Assembly: GCF_036894955.1 (NCBI RefSeq)
Contig: NZ_CP145905.1
Span: forward strand, 999,501 to 1,063,500
Origin: Paenibacillus sp. KS-LC4
GTDB lineage: Bacteria > Bacillota > Bacilli > Paenibacillales > Paenibacillaceae
Reading direction: 5' to 3'
DNA: 64,000 nt
Shown: one piece after another, positions 16,701-25,015 of the stretch
Numbering within the stretch: position 1 is the stretch's first letter
Layout: each line of letters opens with the position of its first letter
Notes under the pieces: model-generated
The model's input: the letters and a program-made list of their open reading frames with translations, nothing else
Databases searched by the model: none
What the model was told of the DNA's origin: nothing
Made by a program: the position numbers and the translations under genes

Positions 16701-17745
16701 ATTTCAAATGGTGGATTCCTCCGATTACTCAAGTATCGTTGGACGTACAGAGGGGTTGGAGCCCGCTAAGGTTGTTGGACGGGGACTTGTGAAAGATCAA
16801 ATACCTTTAGAATTCCAAGGAGCTACCCCTGTTGAAGGGGGAAGCGATGACCAGATTGCTGAAGGCATTCGTGTACTATCGGGGCAAATGAAGGATAAGT
16901 GGAAAAAGAAACAGGTAAAAACAATTGCTATTATTCCGGAAGAGCTTAGCATTAAGGATTTTATTGCGAATGCCCAAATAAACGACGGTGATCGGGAAGG
17001 GAAGGGTTATGCATTTCCAATCGGGCTGGATTGGGACAATACTCTTCCGTTTGTGGTGGATGCAAGCAGCAGCAATAGTCTTCTTATTTCTTATGCTCCA
17101 ACGGTAAGTGCGGAGCTTCTGTTTGCTACCTTGCTTCATTCCATGAGCGCTTTTCTGGAGGCTGAACGGGTGAAAATCAATGTTTTCGATAGTTCGAGCG
17201 TTCTTAAATCAAGTGAAGTTGCCCATATGGAAAATGTTCATTATATGCGAACGGAAAGCGAGTTTTCATTGTTAACCCACTCTGTTATAGAGCAATTGCA
17301 AATTCGTAAAAATGATTCCCGTGAATATGTTGCGAATATGGATGATCCTGATCAGTTTAACGAAAGCGACTATATCCTCAGTAAATATCCGCTGTTCATT
17401 ATTTGCCTTCCAGATCTTAAGGCTTCGATCGAGCTCATGGATGGTGACTCCTTGCAGCATTTGGAGCGGATCGCTCGTTTTGGCGGTGGCTTGGGGGTTC
17501 ACTTATTAATTGGCGGGCTTGCCGATGATATAGATCAATTGCAGTTGGTGACGTCACTGGTGCCTTTGCTGGCTGAAGGGGAGTCCAAGATGCTGGTTGG
17601 AGGCAAGCCGTTCGAGCATACAACGCTTATTGGAGACAGCTATAAAGGAGACTTCCAAGAATTAAATCGCAAGATGCAAGATGGCGAAGCAAGGCTCATA
17701 TTGAAAAATGAAATTAGAAGATTGAAAATGCCGACCGCATTGTAG
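13753..17745 (+). CDS. essC: Type VII secretion ATPase EssC (FtsK/SpoIIIE family)
   Basis: A 1330-residue membrane ATPase that would drive export of WXG100-type substrates. Two transmembrane helices lie near residues 35-85 (WLTILVPPLAMLVVAIF and the next). ATPase domain 1 has Walker A AGTTGSGKSE (Lys491) and Walker B IIVVDEFAEL. Domain 2 has Walker A GAPSSGKTT (Lys832). The third domain (about 1080-1330) has no recognisable GK(S/T) motif, only SNSLLISYAPTVSAELL. ATG at 13753 is chosen because GGTGG lies 8 bp upstream; ATG at 13738 has none. The protein starts close to the membrane part (PRIMPYYPEGELVLQDP) and so lacks the N-terminal FHA-like domains of Bacillus and Staphylococcus EssC. It opens a long same-strand operon. 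Confidence 0.93.
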   Translation: MDIKNENDTQIQRTPRIMPYYPEGELVLQDPAKPLGKPTFAWLTILVPPLAMLVVAIFMSTLTKSHIMLISTIGMTTVTVVVSILNYRSTVKKHEEQTKKQEKKYLDYLFNIRYELLEASNQQREALRVISPSIDECISIVRQRQKQLWERTAMETDFLTIRIGNGMQPLALNPTYTSNTKAVDEDNPLEKIASTICEELAFVQDVPVQIPLQSINTLGLFGKRAEVSEFLNAMLVHLTTHHGFDDVKIVGLFDQTEMEMWGWTKWLPHTWNKDRDIRFLASNEYEASILADVLLPEMKRREEDKPSYGTKTVKLPHYVFLMLAPELWEESDLMKYIVSNNDSLGITSIFISERIDVALPLNSQVILEVKNGQGMTRKDLNHCMGQSTYHFLSDSVSSKNAEIFARMLAPLTIKETKNNSFIPPMVTFLDSFNVKLVEELNVTNRWSTNQANRTLSVPLGQASAGKTLLFDMHEKNYGPHGLVAGTTGSGKSELLQSLLLALAVNYHPHEIAFVLIDYKGGGMANAFAGLPHLVGTITNLGGNQINRALASIKSELLRRQRLFGEAGVTSIDDYIVLYREQKVQLPLPHLIIVVDEFAELKSDQPEFMKELVSAARVGRSLGIHLILATQKPSGVVDDQIWSNSRFKLCLKVQTPSDSQEMLKRPDAAEIKEKGRGYLQVGNNEVFTLFQSSWSGAPYNNTDSEQEIEIKANALGFNGERKRLLPKVSNNNESKRLNQLESVVKYINQVSEERNIREAFQLWLPPLPELLSLQELLVDEEGWDGQQWTDPSDYLVAPVGLIDNPSQQAQYQLKIDFGRDGHLLIYGAPSSGKTTMLKTILMSLALKYNPDYVHFYILDFGTRTLGVFNDIPHLGDVIYPEDEQKVDKLLQLLLNELEDRKRKFSKLGISNLVAYRSYTKEEIPSIVVALDNYTGFAESYVEQVLELGKLVREGGNYGIYFVFTGNAINTFPYRIAQNIKQSIVFQMVDSSDYSSIVGRTEGLEPAKVVGRGLVKDQIPLEFQGATPVEGGSDDQIAEGIRVLSGQMKDKWKKKQVKTIAIIPEELSIKDFIANAQINDGDREGKGYAFPIGLDWDNTLPFVVDASSSNSLLISYAPTVSAELLFATLLHSMSAFLEAERVKINVFDSSSVLKSSEVAHMENVHYMRTESEFSLLTHSVIEQLQIRKNDSREYVANMDDPDQFNESDYILSKYPLFIICLPDLKASIELMDGDSLQHLERIARFGGGLGVHLLIGGLADDIDQLQLVTSLVPLLAEGESKMLVGGKPFEHTTLIGDSYKGDFQELNRKMQDGEARLILKNEIRRLKMPTAL

Positions 17746-17792
17746 AAGCAGAATTGCTGAGTGGGGCCAATTGATTTTATAGGTGGAGAATC

Positions 17793-18485
17793 ATGGATAT
17801 TATTAGAGAGACTTTTCAATTAAGTGAGTATGAACTTGTTTATCTTACCTCTTTAATCGGGGGAGCGGGCATTCCCGGTGTCAGCCTGAAGCTTGACTTT
17901 GCCTCTGATGGAGATATACGCAATGCGATGAACGCCCAACAGCGCTCCTTGGAAAATAAGCAGCTTATCGAAATTGATTTTGATGGCGTTGCTAAAATTA
18001 ATGCTGCCTTGCATGAATTCATAGAGCTGGCGACCTCTTCAGTGAAATATTACAGCCAGTCTGTCGAGCTTGATAAGCGGACTGAACGAGAAGTGTTATA
18101 TTTTGCAGCGGAGCCTTCTGTTTTCGGTATGCATTATGATGAGGAAAGCCAAAGTTATATCATTAGAAAGTTTTATAGTTTGCAAGAGATACAAGTGGAA
18201 ATAACCGAGCGCTTCTCACTGGATGAGGGAGAAGTGCTCACGAATGAAGCGAAGACCTCTGAAGAAATACAGGAGTGGCTTGTCGATGCGATGGAAAAAG
18301 ATGCGTTTTTAACAAAGCTCTGCTTATTCGAGGTTTCAGGTGAAAAGAGCGAGCTTGTAAGCTGGTTCGCTATTTTAAAAGAGGGAAAACAATTATGGAA
18401 AATGGAGAAGGATGAGCTTGGAATTTATAATCGTTCATTATTGAGCTTGCCAGAAGCCATTAATGAAATTTATTCCTGGTTCTAA
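17793..18485 (+). CDS. Hypothetical T7SS-operon protein (possible EspG-like substrate chaperone)
   Basis: A 230-residue soluble protein with no signal or membrane segment; ATG at 17793 follows GGTGGAG. It begins FQLSEYELVYLTSLIGGAGIPG, has a middle stretch on self-strand pairing such as EREVLYFAAEPSVFGMHYDEE, and ends in a helix. Order and size, directly after essC, recall the EspG class of ESX substrate chaperones (N-terminal helix-strand pattern and ~230-280 residues). The resemblance is weak and by eye. What is secure is its position in the operon, 47 bp after essC and 35 bp before the YukD-like gene. Confidence 0.6.
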   Translation: MDIIRETFQLSEYELVYLTSLIGGAGIPGVSLKLDFASDGDIRNAMNAQQRSLENKQLIEIDFDGVAKINAALHEFIELATSSVKYYSQSVELDKRTEREVLYFAAEPSVFGMHYDEESQSYIIRKFYSLQEIQVEITERFSLDEGEVLTNEAKTSEEIQEWLVDAMEKDAFLTKLCLFEVSGEKSELVSWFAILKEGKQLWKMEKDELGIYNRSLLSLPEAINEIYSWF

Positions 18486-18520
18486 CAGCTTAAAGTTGAA
18501 ACCGTTAGGTGGTAAAACAT

Positions 18521-18775
18521 ATGCAAAGTGCAATCATCACTTTTATTATTAATTCGGGTCAAGCCGAAACCGTGCAAGATTTAGAGGTTTCGCTTGGCAT
18601 AACGCTAAAGAAATTGCTCGTCATTTTACAATCTGCTTATTTGTTGCCGGATCAGCATCAGTTTAAATGTGAATTTAGCTCTACGGGTGAACAATGGAAT
18701 AGCCTTGAAGAGGATGAACGACTGTCCAACGTTATTTTCGGAGATGGATCGCTTATTCGTATTATTTTAATTTAA
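18521..18775 (+). CDS. YukD/EsaB ubiquitin-like type VII secretion protein
   Basis: An 84-residue protein of the ubiquitin-like fold: ITFIINSGQAETVQDLEVS, then GITLKKLLVILQSAYLL, then the C-terminal strand GSLIRIILI. Size and pattern fit EsaB/YukD, a cytosolic accessory factor of T7SSb systems. ATG at 18521 has AGGTGG 8 bp upstream; the alternative GTG at 18509 overlaps that site. It lies between the EspG-like candidate and a CpaE-like gene. Confidence 0.75.
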   Translation: MQSAIITFIINSGQAETVQDLEVSLGITLKKLLVILQSAYLLPDQHQFKCEFSSTGEQWNSLEEDERLSNVIFGDGSLIRIILI

Positions 18776-18805
18776 ATATATTTTGTAGTGGAAGGAGGGC
18801 TTCTT

Positions 18806-20254
18806 ATTAAAAAGATACATTTAGTCTGCGCTCCTGAGCTGACCATGCTGCTCTCACGAACGCTAGAAAATGAAGGGTTCGTTATTTCTGGCAATCATGA
18901 TAGCTTGAGTCAACTTATTCAGGGGTTGCGCTCAAAGGAAGTAGATTCATCGGCTACCATCATTATTCAGGGAGGAGCAGGGCTGAGAATTCCTGTTAAC
19001 CCAGATGAGGTTGTAGCCTTAATGCAGGCTGTTCGAAAGCGGCTTAAATACACTAGACTTATTGTTCAATTGGATACTGCCTTGCAAAATGAGGTTGAAT
19101 TTATACGAGCCATGGTTAACATGGGTGTGCATGATCTTCAATTTACAGTTGAATTTAAAAGTGATGATATTCTTAATTGGATCAAAGAGAAGAAAACAAC
19201 CAGAGATTATTACAATATATTGGGGAAAAAGAAGTGGCGAATTCCCTTTATTCGTTCAGCTAATCAAGATCAAGCTGGTCAAGGAGGGGGAGGCAGTGCT
19301 AATCCGCCCCCAGATAACGGCACTTTACAATCTTTAACAAGGCCGCAGCCTTCAAGTGCGCCTGGAGGGAGAGTGAATCCGTCTCCGTCTCCGTCACCAA
19401 CTCCGACAGGCGGCATAAGAAATGAACAGAGCAGAGCGAATTCACATATAAGGCCTAGAACAGAAAGCCCTTTGCCACAGCCAGAGGTGGAGCAAGATGA
19501 AGATATAGATGCTGCTCCTATATCCTCCGCAGAAAGGATAATGACGGGGAGTCACTTACCTCTCATTATCGGGGTGTGTGGAGTCGGTGGTGAAGAGGAT
19601 GTTGGTGCGGCGGCCTTTCTAATGGCATCAAGTTTGGCGAAGCTGGGCTGGAAGCCTTTAGTTTGTGGGGATGATCGGCCTGAAATAAGCTCGCTAGAGG
19701 AAGTAGCCTTTGATGGTGAGAAGGAGGATTCCTCTTCAAATATGTTTGAGTATGAAGGAGTTACCTTCTATAGAAGAGGCTACATTTGGGATATATCGGA
19801 GCTAATGACTAGTGGCTTCACTCATATTATTTTGTGGGTGGATATTCATAAGGAACGTAGAGGCATAAGCGCTCTAGAGTTATGGTGGAATTCCCAAATC
19901 CCTATTATGGTGGGAAATGGCGCGATGTGGAAATATGAGCTTCTGAAGGAAAAGCTCAATACGCTGACACCGCATGAACGCAAAAGATGCCGATTGCTTT
20001 TGGAAAAGGGGCATCAGGATGTACTGCGAAAGCTGAAGAAGGATTTTGTAGAAATTCAAGCGACGTTGCTTCCCGATCATGACGATCCCCTTTACCCAAG
20101 TGAACAAGCAGTGGAATGGGCAAGCGGATTGCTAGGCAGTCAAAAGAAGCTGTTCCGTAAGCCGGTTATTAATTGGATTATTATCGGATCTGTTATTTTT
20201 GTAACCTTACTTCTAGTGTTTATGGGAATAGCCATTGTGCCTGAAAGTCAATAA
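18806..20254 (+). CDS. CpaE-like protein with degenerate P-loop and C-terminal membrane anchor
   Basis: About 482 residues. N-terminal ~140 residues form a receiver-like alpha/beta domain (KIHLVCAPELTMLLSRTLE ... DLQFTVEF), as in CpaE. A Pro/Ser/Gly-rich linker (~155-240) follows. A MinD/CpaE-like domain begins LPLIIGVCGVGGEEDVGAA, where the usual GKTT is replaced. The end is a single transmembrane helix (VINWIIIGSVIFVTLLLVF). The ribosome binding site GGAAGGAGGG (18790-18799) lies inside the longest reading frame, which opens with GTG at 18788. The best-spaced start is therefore a rare ATT at 18806. In Tad systems CpaE positions the pilus; here a membrane-tethered inactive version may scaffold the secretion machine. 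Confidence 0.6.
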   Translation: MKKIHLVCAPELTMLLSRTLENEGFVISGNHDSLSQLIQGLRSKEVDSSATIIIQGGAGLRIPVNPDEVVALMQAVRKRLKYTRLIVQLDTALQNEVEFIRAMVNMGVHDLQFTVEFKSDDILNWIKEKKTTRDYYNILGKKKWRIPFIRSANQDQAGQGGGGSANPPPDNGTLQSLTRPQPSSAPGGRVNPSPSPSPTPTGGIRNEQSRANSHIRPRTESPLPQPEVEQDEDIDAAPISSAERIMTGSHLPLIIGVCGVGGEEDVGAAAFLMASSLAKLGWKPLVCGDDRPEISSLEEVAFDGEKEDSSSNMFEYEGVTFYRRGYIWDISELMTSGFTHIILWVDIHKERRGISALELWWNSQIPIMVGNGAMWKYELLKEKLNTLTPHERKRCRLLLEKGHQDVLRKLKKDFVEIQATLLPDHDDPLYPSEQAVEWASGLLGSQKKLFRKPVINWIIIGSVIFVTLLLVFMGIAIVPESQ

Positions 20255-20306
20255 AAGCTGCATTGCATTCATTCATTTATTTCTAAAATAAGAGGGAGGA
20301 TAATCA

Positions 20307-20648
20307 ATGGTTACTTCGATGCAGGTTAGTGGCTATAGTACCCAATGTACGGAGCTAATAAGAAGCGCTCAAGCATGCAGCAGTGAGATGAGCCAATCTA
20401 TTAAAGGCATGACCTCCTACTGGAACGAAATGGGCCAGGCTCAATTCGCAGCGGAATGCCAAGGCTGGATTAAAGCTATGAATGAGGTTCAGCGGCAGCT
20501 TTCGCAAGTGCAAACAAGCCTTAATCAGTACGCCAGCCAATTAAAGCAAGAGGAGCTTGCTAAAGAACGTGAGGCAGCAAGGCAGCGAGAGCAAGAAGCT
20601 GCTGCCAAAAATGCTGCCAAAACGACAACAACGGTAAGGACTAAGTAA
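20307..20648 (+). CDS. WXG100/ESAT-6-like protein
   Basis: A 113-residue all-helical protein, ATG after GAGGGAGGAT. Two long helices flank the turn SYWNEMGQAQFAAE, in which the usual W-x-G is stretched to W-N-E-M-G. It has a charged coiled-coil tail rich in Ala, Glu, Lys and Arg (residues ~82-105). WXG100 proteins are dimers exported by EssC. Position between two machine genes rather than beside a toxin suggests a structural or cargo role for the secretion system itself. Confidence 0.72.
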   Translation: MVTSMQVSGYSTQCTELIRSAQACSSEMSQSIKGMTSYWNEMGQAQFAAECQGWIKAMNEVQRQLSQVQTSLNQYASQLKQEELAKEREAARQREQEAAAKNAAKTTTTVRTK

Positions 20649-20698
20649 TTCATCACATTCATGAGTAGTGGACAGATTATATAGATGGAGGTTGTAAA

Positions 20699-21766
20699 TT
20701 GGCTGTACGTAGAAATAAGAAGATGATGAAAAATATCATCATTTCCGGAGGGCTAGCTGCTCTATTAACATCAGGCGTGTGGTTTATGAGCTCTCGTTAT
20801 TACAATGCGAAGCTAATTGATGAAAGGTTTGCTTATGAACAACAGCTTGCTGAGCAAAATGAAGTTTTGGACAGGTATCGCGATCCCTCGAACAAGGCTT
20901 TTATTTTAGCTACTATGAAATATGCCGGCGAGGTCATCGAGGAAGATGATTTTATAGAGGATTTTCTTCCCGGGTTTGCTACACCAAGTAATTTAATTGT
21001 GAAAAAAGAGGATATTATTGGTAAGCATTTAAAAATAGACGCGGAATATGGGACGGCTGTTACGTCGGAAATGGTAAGAGATGCGGCGGAGCTCGATCCT
21101 TCAGAGCGTAAAGAGGAGACTCAATATATTAAGCTTCCTCTAAAGGCGAAGAAACATGATGTTGTGGATATCCGAATTGTGTTTCCGAACGGTGAGGATT
21201 ATATCATTGTAGCGAAAAAGAGGCTGGAAGAAATTGATTTGAACAAGCAATATGCTTTCTTTAATGACACGGAAGAAGAAGCGGTTATGCTGCAAGCTGC
21301 ACTTGTTGACGCTTATATTAATGATGCTGAATTATATATGAAGCAATATGTAGAGCCAGAGCTACAACCAAAACCGACTGCTACTTATATTCCGAATATT
21401 GACGTAATTCAGTTAATTAGAACGAATCCAATGATAGTAGATCAAGCAAAATGGGATCTAACCGAAAGCATTCGAGTGGCTTTGGAGAAACGACTGGCAC
21501 TCATCAAGCCGGACGACCGATTTAGAATCGGGGCTAACGCGCCAATCGGAAGTGGTGTGACTTCGCGAATTGTTCAAGAGGGGGCCGTTGAGGCGCAGGT
21601 TGATGACTCACAATCCGTTAAGGGCATTGTTGAAAGAGTTGAAACAGGCAATGGACAGACGGAATCGTTCGAAAATGGCAGCTCTATCGATCCAAGTGTC
21701 GGGAAACCTAATCTAGATGATCAAACTTCTACAGGGATAGACTCAGATGTATTAGGAGGACAATAA
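20699..21766 (+). CDS. SAF-domain membrane protein, CpaB/RcpC-like
   Basis: A 355-residue protein with one N-terminal transmembrane helix (IIISGGLAALLTSGVWFMSS). A SAF-type beta-clip region follows at ~65-125, with the family pattern MKYAGEVIEEDDF and GTAVTSEMV. A second beta-rich domain (YIKLPLKAKKHDVVDIRIVF) comes next, then a low-complexity acidic tail. CpaB/RcpC proteins assemble the periplasmic or wall-side part of Tad pili. Start is TTG at 20699 with GGAGG 8 bp upstream. It is followed within 5 bp by a small protein and CpaE/CpaF-like genes, supporting a Tad-like module. Confidence 0.65.
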   Translation: MAVRRNKKMMKNIIISGGLAALLTSGVWFMSSRYYNAKLIDERFAYEQQLAEQNEVLDRYRDPSNKAFILATMKYAGEVIEEDDFIEDFLPGFATPSNLIVKKEDIIGKHLKIDAEYGTAVTSEMVRDAAELDPSERKEETQYIKLPLKAKKHDVVDIRIVFPNGEDYIIVAKKRLEEIDLNKQYAFFNDTEEEAVMLQAALVDAYINDAELYMKQYVEPELQPKPTATYIPNIDVIQLIRTNPMIVDQAKWDLTESIRVALEKRLALIKPDDRFRIGANAPIGSGVTSRIVQEGAVEAQVDDSQSVKGIVERVETGNGQTESFENGSSIDPSVGKPNLDDQTSTGIDSDVLGGQ

Positions 21767-21771
21767 AAAGA

Positions 21772-22344
21772 ATGAACGTTGTTGTGACTGGCGATTGTCT
21801 TAAGCATGACTTTATTCTAGCTGCCGCTGTGATGCTAAAGCTGCATACGGAGAAGCAAGTTGCAATCATTACGGATAACTCCAGAAACTATGATTATTTT
21901 GAGGGTGAAGTATCTGGAGTAATGATTGGAACGTTGGGGCAGCAGGTGCAGGCGGATATTATTTTATATGATTGGCATATGGATATCCCGTCAGGTGTTT
22001 CGGATGCGACGATTATCTTCGCTACTACTTACGAACGGAAGTCTATTGAGCATGTGGAGATGCTTCTGAGTAAGCAAGTAATCCCTAGCGCATTGCTCGT
22101 TATAGAAGAGGAAAGCGTCTTAGATGTGAGATTTATTGAAAAGTCCTTTCCGATGATCATGTCCATTATTAGTTATATGGCAAGCTCCAAGCGAAAGATT
22201 GATTGGGTGCATGACGGACATATTACGATGAAGGTGGACTCGGATTTTGCGGAGGCTATTAACGAGTTTTTAATTGAATTTTGTAACGTTCCAAAAGAAG
22301 ACGTGAAGAAGCTTTGGAAGTTTGCACGGAAGTGGGGGAAATAA
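21772..22344 (+). CDS. Hypothetical protein of the Tad-like module
   Basis: A 190-residue soluble protein with an alternating strand-helix layout (NVVVTGDCLKHDFILAAAVML, VAIITDNSRNYDYF, QADIILYDWHMDIP, ATIIFATTYERKSIEHVEML). It resembles the front of a P-loop or receiver fold but has no nucleotide-binding motif. It starts 5 bp after the SAF-domain gene and its stop codon abuts the start of the CpaE-like gene. I do not recognise its family; a partner of the following ATPase is the simplest guess. Confidence 0.6.
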   Translation: MNVVVTGDCLKHDFILAAAVMLKLHTEKQVAIITDNSRNYDYFEGEVSGVMIGTLGQQVQADIILYDWHMDIPSGVSDATIIFATTYERKSIEHVEMLLSKQVIPSALLVIEEESVLDVRFIEKSFPMIMSIISYMASSKRKIDWVHDGHITMKVDSDFAEAINEFLIEFCNVPKEDVKKLWKFARKWGK

Positions 22345-23175
22345 ATGCTTGTAGCTTTCTGGGGGCCTGTCCATGGACAGGTTCGAACGACCTCTAACAT
22401 GATTGCTGCTGCTACCACTATAGCGCTTGATCATCATTTAAGAATTTTAATGACACATACCCACTTTGAGCGTTCAACCTTGGAGAAGGCGTATAGCAAT
22501 TTGCGGCAAACGAGCACCTCCTCCATATCCGCTGTAGGAATGGGGGCTATTGAGCGGCTCGTACAGTGTGGGATGCTGACCGCTGAAGGAGTTAGAGACA
22601 ATTCGGAGTCTATTTTGAAGGACAGGCTGGATTTAATAGCGGGTCCCTCTAATCAGGATGAGGATGCCTTGCGGCAGGTGCTTCCCCATATTTTTGAAAC
22701 CTATAAACAGTTTTATGAATTGTTGTTTATGGATGTATCCTCGGGCACACGCAATGAAATGTCAACGTTAGTGATGCAGCATGCCGACCTAATTGTTATT
22801 AACTTGAGTCAAAATCGCTCCGTGCTGGATTCCTTTTTTGGAAAAGAGGACTGGCCCTCTGTATTGAATGAAAAACCGGTCGTGTATTGTATTGGCTCCT
22901 ACGAGCGAAGCTCCAAAATGACAATAGACCGCATAGCAAGAGAGTATGGTATTAACAAGAAGCAGATCGGTTACGTGCCACATAATGTGCGTTATATGGA
23001 TGCACAAAACGATCAAAATATTATTAACTATTTGTTGAAGGCAAGGCTGGCTAAAAAACGGTTTCTTGAGTTTAATGAGGATGCTTATTTCACCAGTTCT
23101 ATACGTCATGTAGGGAAGCAGATTCTTGGCGCTTTAAATATGTACGCAACTGTGGGGGATGACGGCAATGATTAA
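22345..23175 (+). CDS. CpaE/ParA-like ATPase with deviant Walker A
   Basis: A 276-residue MinD/ParA-fold protein. The N-terminus reads VAFWGPVHGQVRTTSNMIAAA, where the normal K-G-G-V-G-K-T loop is replaced by GPVHGQVRTTSN. A strand FYELLFMDVSSGTRNEMS stands where the Walker B/switch region is expected, followed by ADLIVINLSQN. C-terminal residues resemble the CpaE tail. In Tad loci CpaE/TadZ localises the pilus apparatus at the membrane. It begins directly at the preceding stop codon with GTGGGGG upstream, and overlaps the CpaF-like gene by 8 bp. Confidence 0.68.
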   Translation: MLVAFWGPVHGQVRTTSNMIAAATTIALDHHLRILMTHTHFERSTLEKAYSNLRQTSTSSISAVGMGAIERLVQCGMLTAEGVRDNSESILKDRLDLIAGPSNQDEDALRQVLPHIFETYKQFYELLFMDVSSGTRNEMSTLVMQHADLIVINLSQNRSVLDSFFGKEDWPSVLNEKPVVYCIGSYERSSKMTIDRIAREYGINKKQIGYVPHNVRYMDAQNDQNIINYLLKARLAKKRFLEFNEDAYFTSSIRHVGKQILGALNMYATVGDDGND

Positions 23176-25015
23176 TTTTATTCTGATTGTCATTGTGGTT
23201 ATAGCTATTATCGGATTTCTATATTTCTGGATGACGAAGCGGAACTCAAAGGAAGAATCCGCTAACTATTTGAAATACGACATGAATGAAATTGTTGTGT
23301 TTATTAGAAAAGCTTTCGAAGAAATTATCGCTTCCTCTTTATATGAGGGCAGTCCAGGCGTGGAAGAATACAATCGTAGGAAGGCGCGCAGGAGGGAATT
23401 GCAGAAGGCGCTGCGTTCCTGTATGCACGGTGACCTGTCAGCCAAGAAGTTTGTAAAGCTTTATATGCGAGACTTATTATTGAATACTTATGGATTAAAT
23501 GAGACTAATGTGAATACCGTTATTAGATTCGATAATATGGATAAGCTCAGCTCTCAGGATTGTTTTGAAATCTTATTGCATGTTTTTCAGAAAGATCATC
23601 GCCAAGAGGCTTTTAACAAGCTCATTGATAAATATGATTTAGACCAGCTCGTAAAGCTGGAGGATGGCTCAAAAGGCTATCGTATAACGGAAGAACAAAT
23701 TCGCAGCATTTATCTGGCGGAAAAGCCGAGGCTTACCTTTCAGGATAAGGTCGACATTATTGTACAAAGAGCCTATCAAATATATAAAGGCTTAGGTGCT
23801 ATTGATGAGCTCCGTGATCAGAATATAGACGGAATTAATGGCGGAACAAGCGGTATGCCTCCAGATGTCGTGCAAAATATTGATATTAATAACTATGTAA
23901 ATCAACAAAGATTTATTGCGAGGTCCTATGATGCCATATGGATATTTTATCGGGGAAAATCCTTGCAGCTGGAGTTTCTGAGCTTCGGCTCCGAGCAAGA
24001 ATTAAAGCGTGTTTGCCAAAATATTTATGGGTTTGGCAATCCGGGACAGCTCAATGAGGCTAGAGGCTACATTATTAACGATATGGCGGATGGCAGCCGG
24101 GTCGTTGTCGTCAGACCGAAAATGGCGGAAAGCTGGGCCTTCTTCGTTCGAAAATTTAATGATTCGCTTACTGATTTGGAAGAGCAGATTAAGGATGAAG
24201 GATCTGAGCTCGTTATTAATATGCTCATTTATCTTATTTTGGGGCATCAGGTTACAGCTATAACCGGTCGTCAGGGCTCGGGTAAAACAACACTGCTTAA
24301 GGCTTTAATCAAATATATTTATGCCAAAAACATACGGATTCAGGAGACGTCGTTTGAAATTTGGGCGCGAAAAATGTATCCTCACAAAAATATTCTCTCC
24401 TTTAGAGAAACGCCAACCGTTAGTGGGCAAGACGGGCTGGATGTTCAGAAGAAGACGGACGGTGCGGTTAACATTGTCGGTGAGGCGGCTACGCATTCTG
24501 TTGTTAGTTATGTCATTCAGGCAGCGCAGGTTGCTTCGGAGTATACCTTATTCACGCATCATGGCAAAACATTAGCCAATTTGATTAATGCCCTCCGTAA
24601 CAGCTTGATTGCTTCGGGCGCTTTTTCCAATGAGAAAATAGCCGAAAGTCAGGTTGTTGAGGCATTGGGCTTTAATGTTCATTTGGTTCTTCGCTCGGGG
24701 AAACGGTTCGTTGAGCGCATCACGGAAATCATTCCTGTTGATACCCAATATGAATATCCAAAAACGTATAAAGAGGCTGAAAATGTAACCGATAAGCTGG
24801 ATGCTTTTATGGATACGATGACCGAATATTTTGGCCGCGTAACGGATCGACAGTCCTATCAATATAGAGACGTAATTGTTTGGGAAAATGATAAATACGT
24901 GGTGAAGGATAGAATAACAGCGCGTAAAGCGGAAGAAATGCTCAAAAATATGGATCATGATGATGCCGAAAGCTTTAAAGCCTTTTTATTGGCCCATTGG
25001 GGGGAAGCGGCATGA
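23168..25015 (+). CDS. CpaF/TadA-like secretion ATPase (type II/IV secretion family)
   Basis: A 615-residue ATPase. An N-terminal transmembrane helix (INFILIVIVVIAIIGFLYFWM) is unusual for CpaF, which is normally soluble. The ATPase core has a Walker A TGRQGSGKTTLL (Lys373), then an IQET element, VNIVGEAATHSVVSYVIQ and YTLFTHHGKTLANLINALR, matching the Asp/His boxes of GspE-like proteins. The ATG at 23168 is preceded by GGGGGATG; the ATG at 23159 overlaps that site. It should power pilus-like polymerisation from the cytoplasm. It overlaps both neighbours (CpaE-like upstream, TadB/C-like downstream by 4 bp, ATGA), a sign of translational coupling. Confidence 0.82.
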   Translation: MINFILIVIVVIAIIGFLYFWMTKRNSKEESANYLKYDMNEIVVFIRKAFEEIIASSLYEGSPGVEEYNRRKARRRELQKALRSCMHGDLSAKKFVKLYMRDLLLNTYGLNETNVNTVIRFDNMDKLSSQDCFEILLHVFQKDHRQEAFNKLIDKYDLDQLVKLEDGSKGYRITEEQIRSIYLAEKPRLTFQDKVDIIVQRAYQIYKGLGAIDELRDQNIDGINGGTSGMPPDVVQNIDINNYVNQQRFIARSYDAIWIFYRGKSLQLEFLSFGSEQELKRVCQNIYGFGNPGQLNEARGYIINDMADGSRVVVVRPKMAESWAFFVRKFNDSLTDLEEQIKDEGSELVINMLIYLILGHQVTAITGRQGSGKTTLLKALIKYIYAKNIRIQETSFEIWARKMYPHKNILSFRETPTVSGQDGLDVQKKTDGAVNIVGEAATHSVVSYVIQAAQVASEYTLFTHHGKTLANLINALRNSLIASGAFSNEKIAESQVVEALGFNVHLVLRSGKRFVERITEIIPVDTQYEYPKTYKEAENVTDKLDAFMDTMTEYFGRVTDRQSYQYRDVIVWENDKYVVKDRITARKAEEMLKNMDHDDAESFKAFLLAHWGEAA

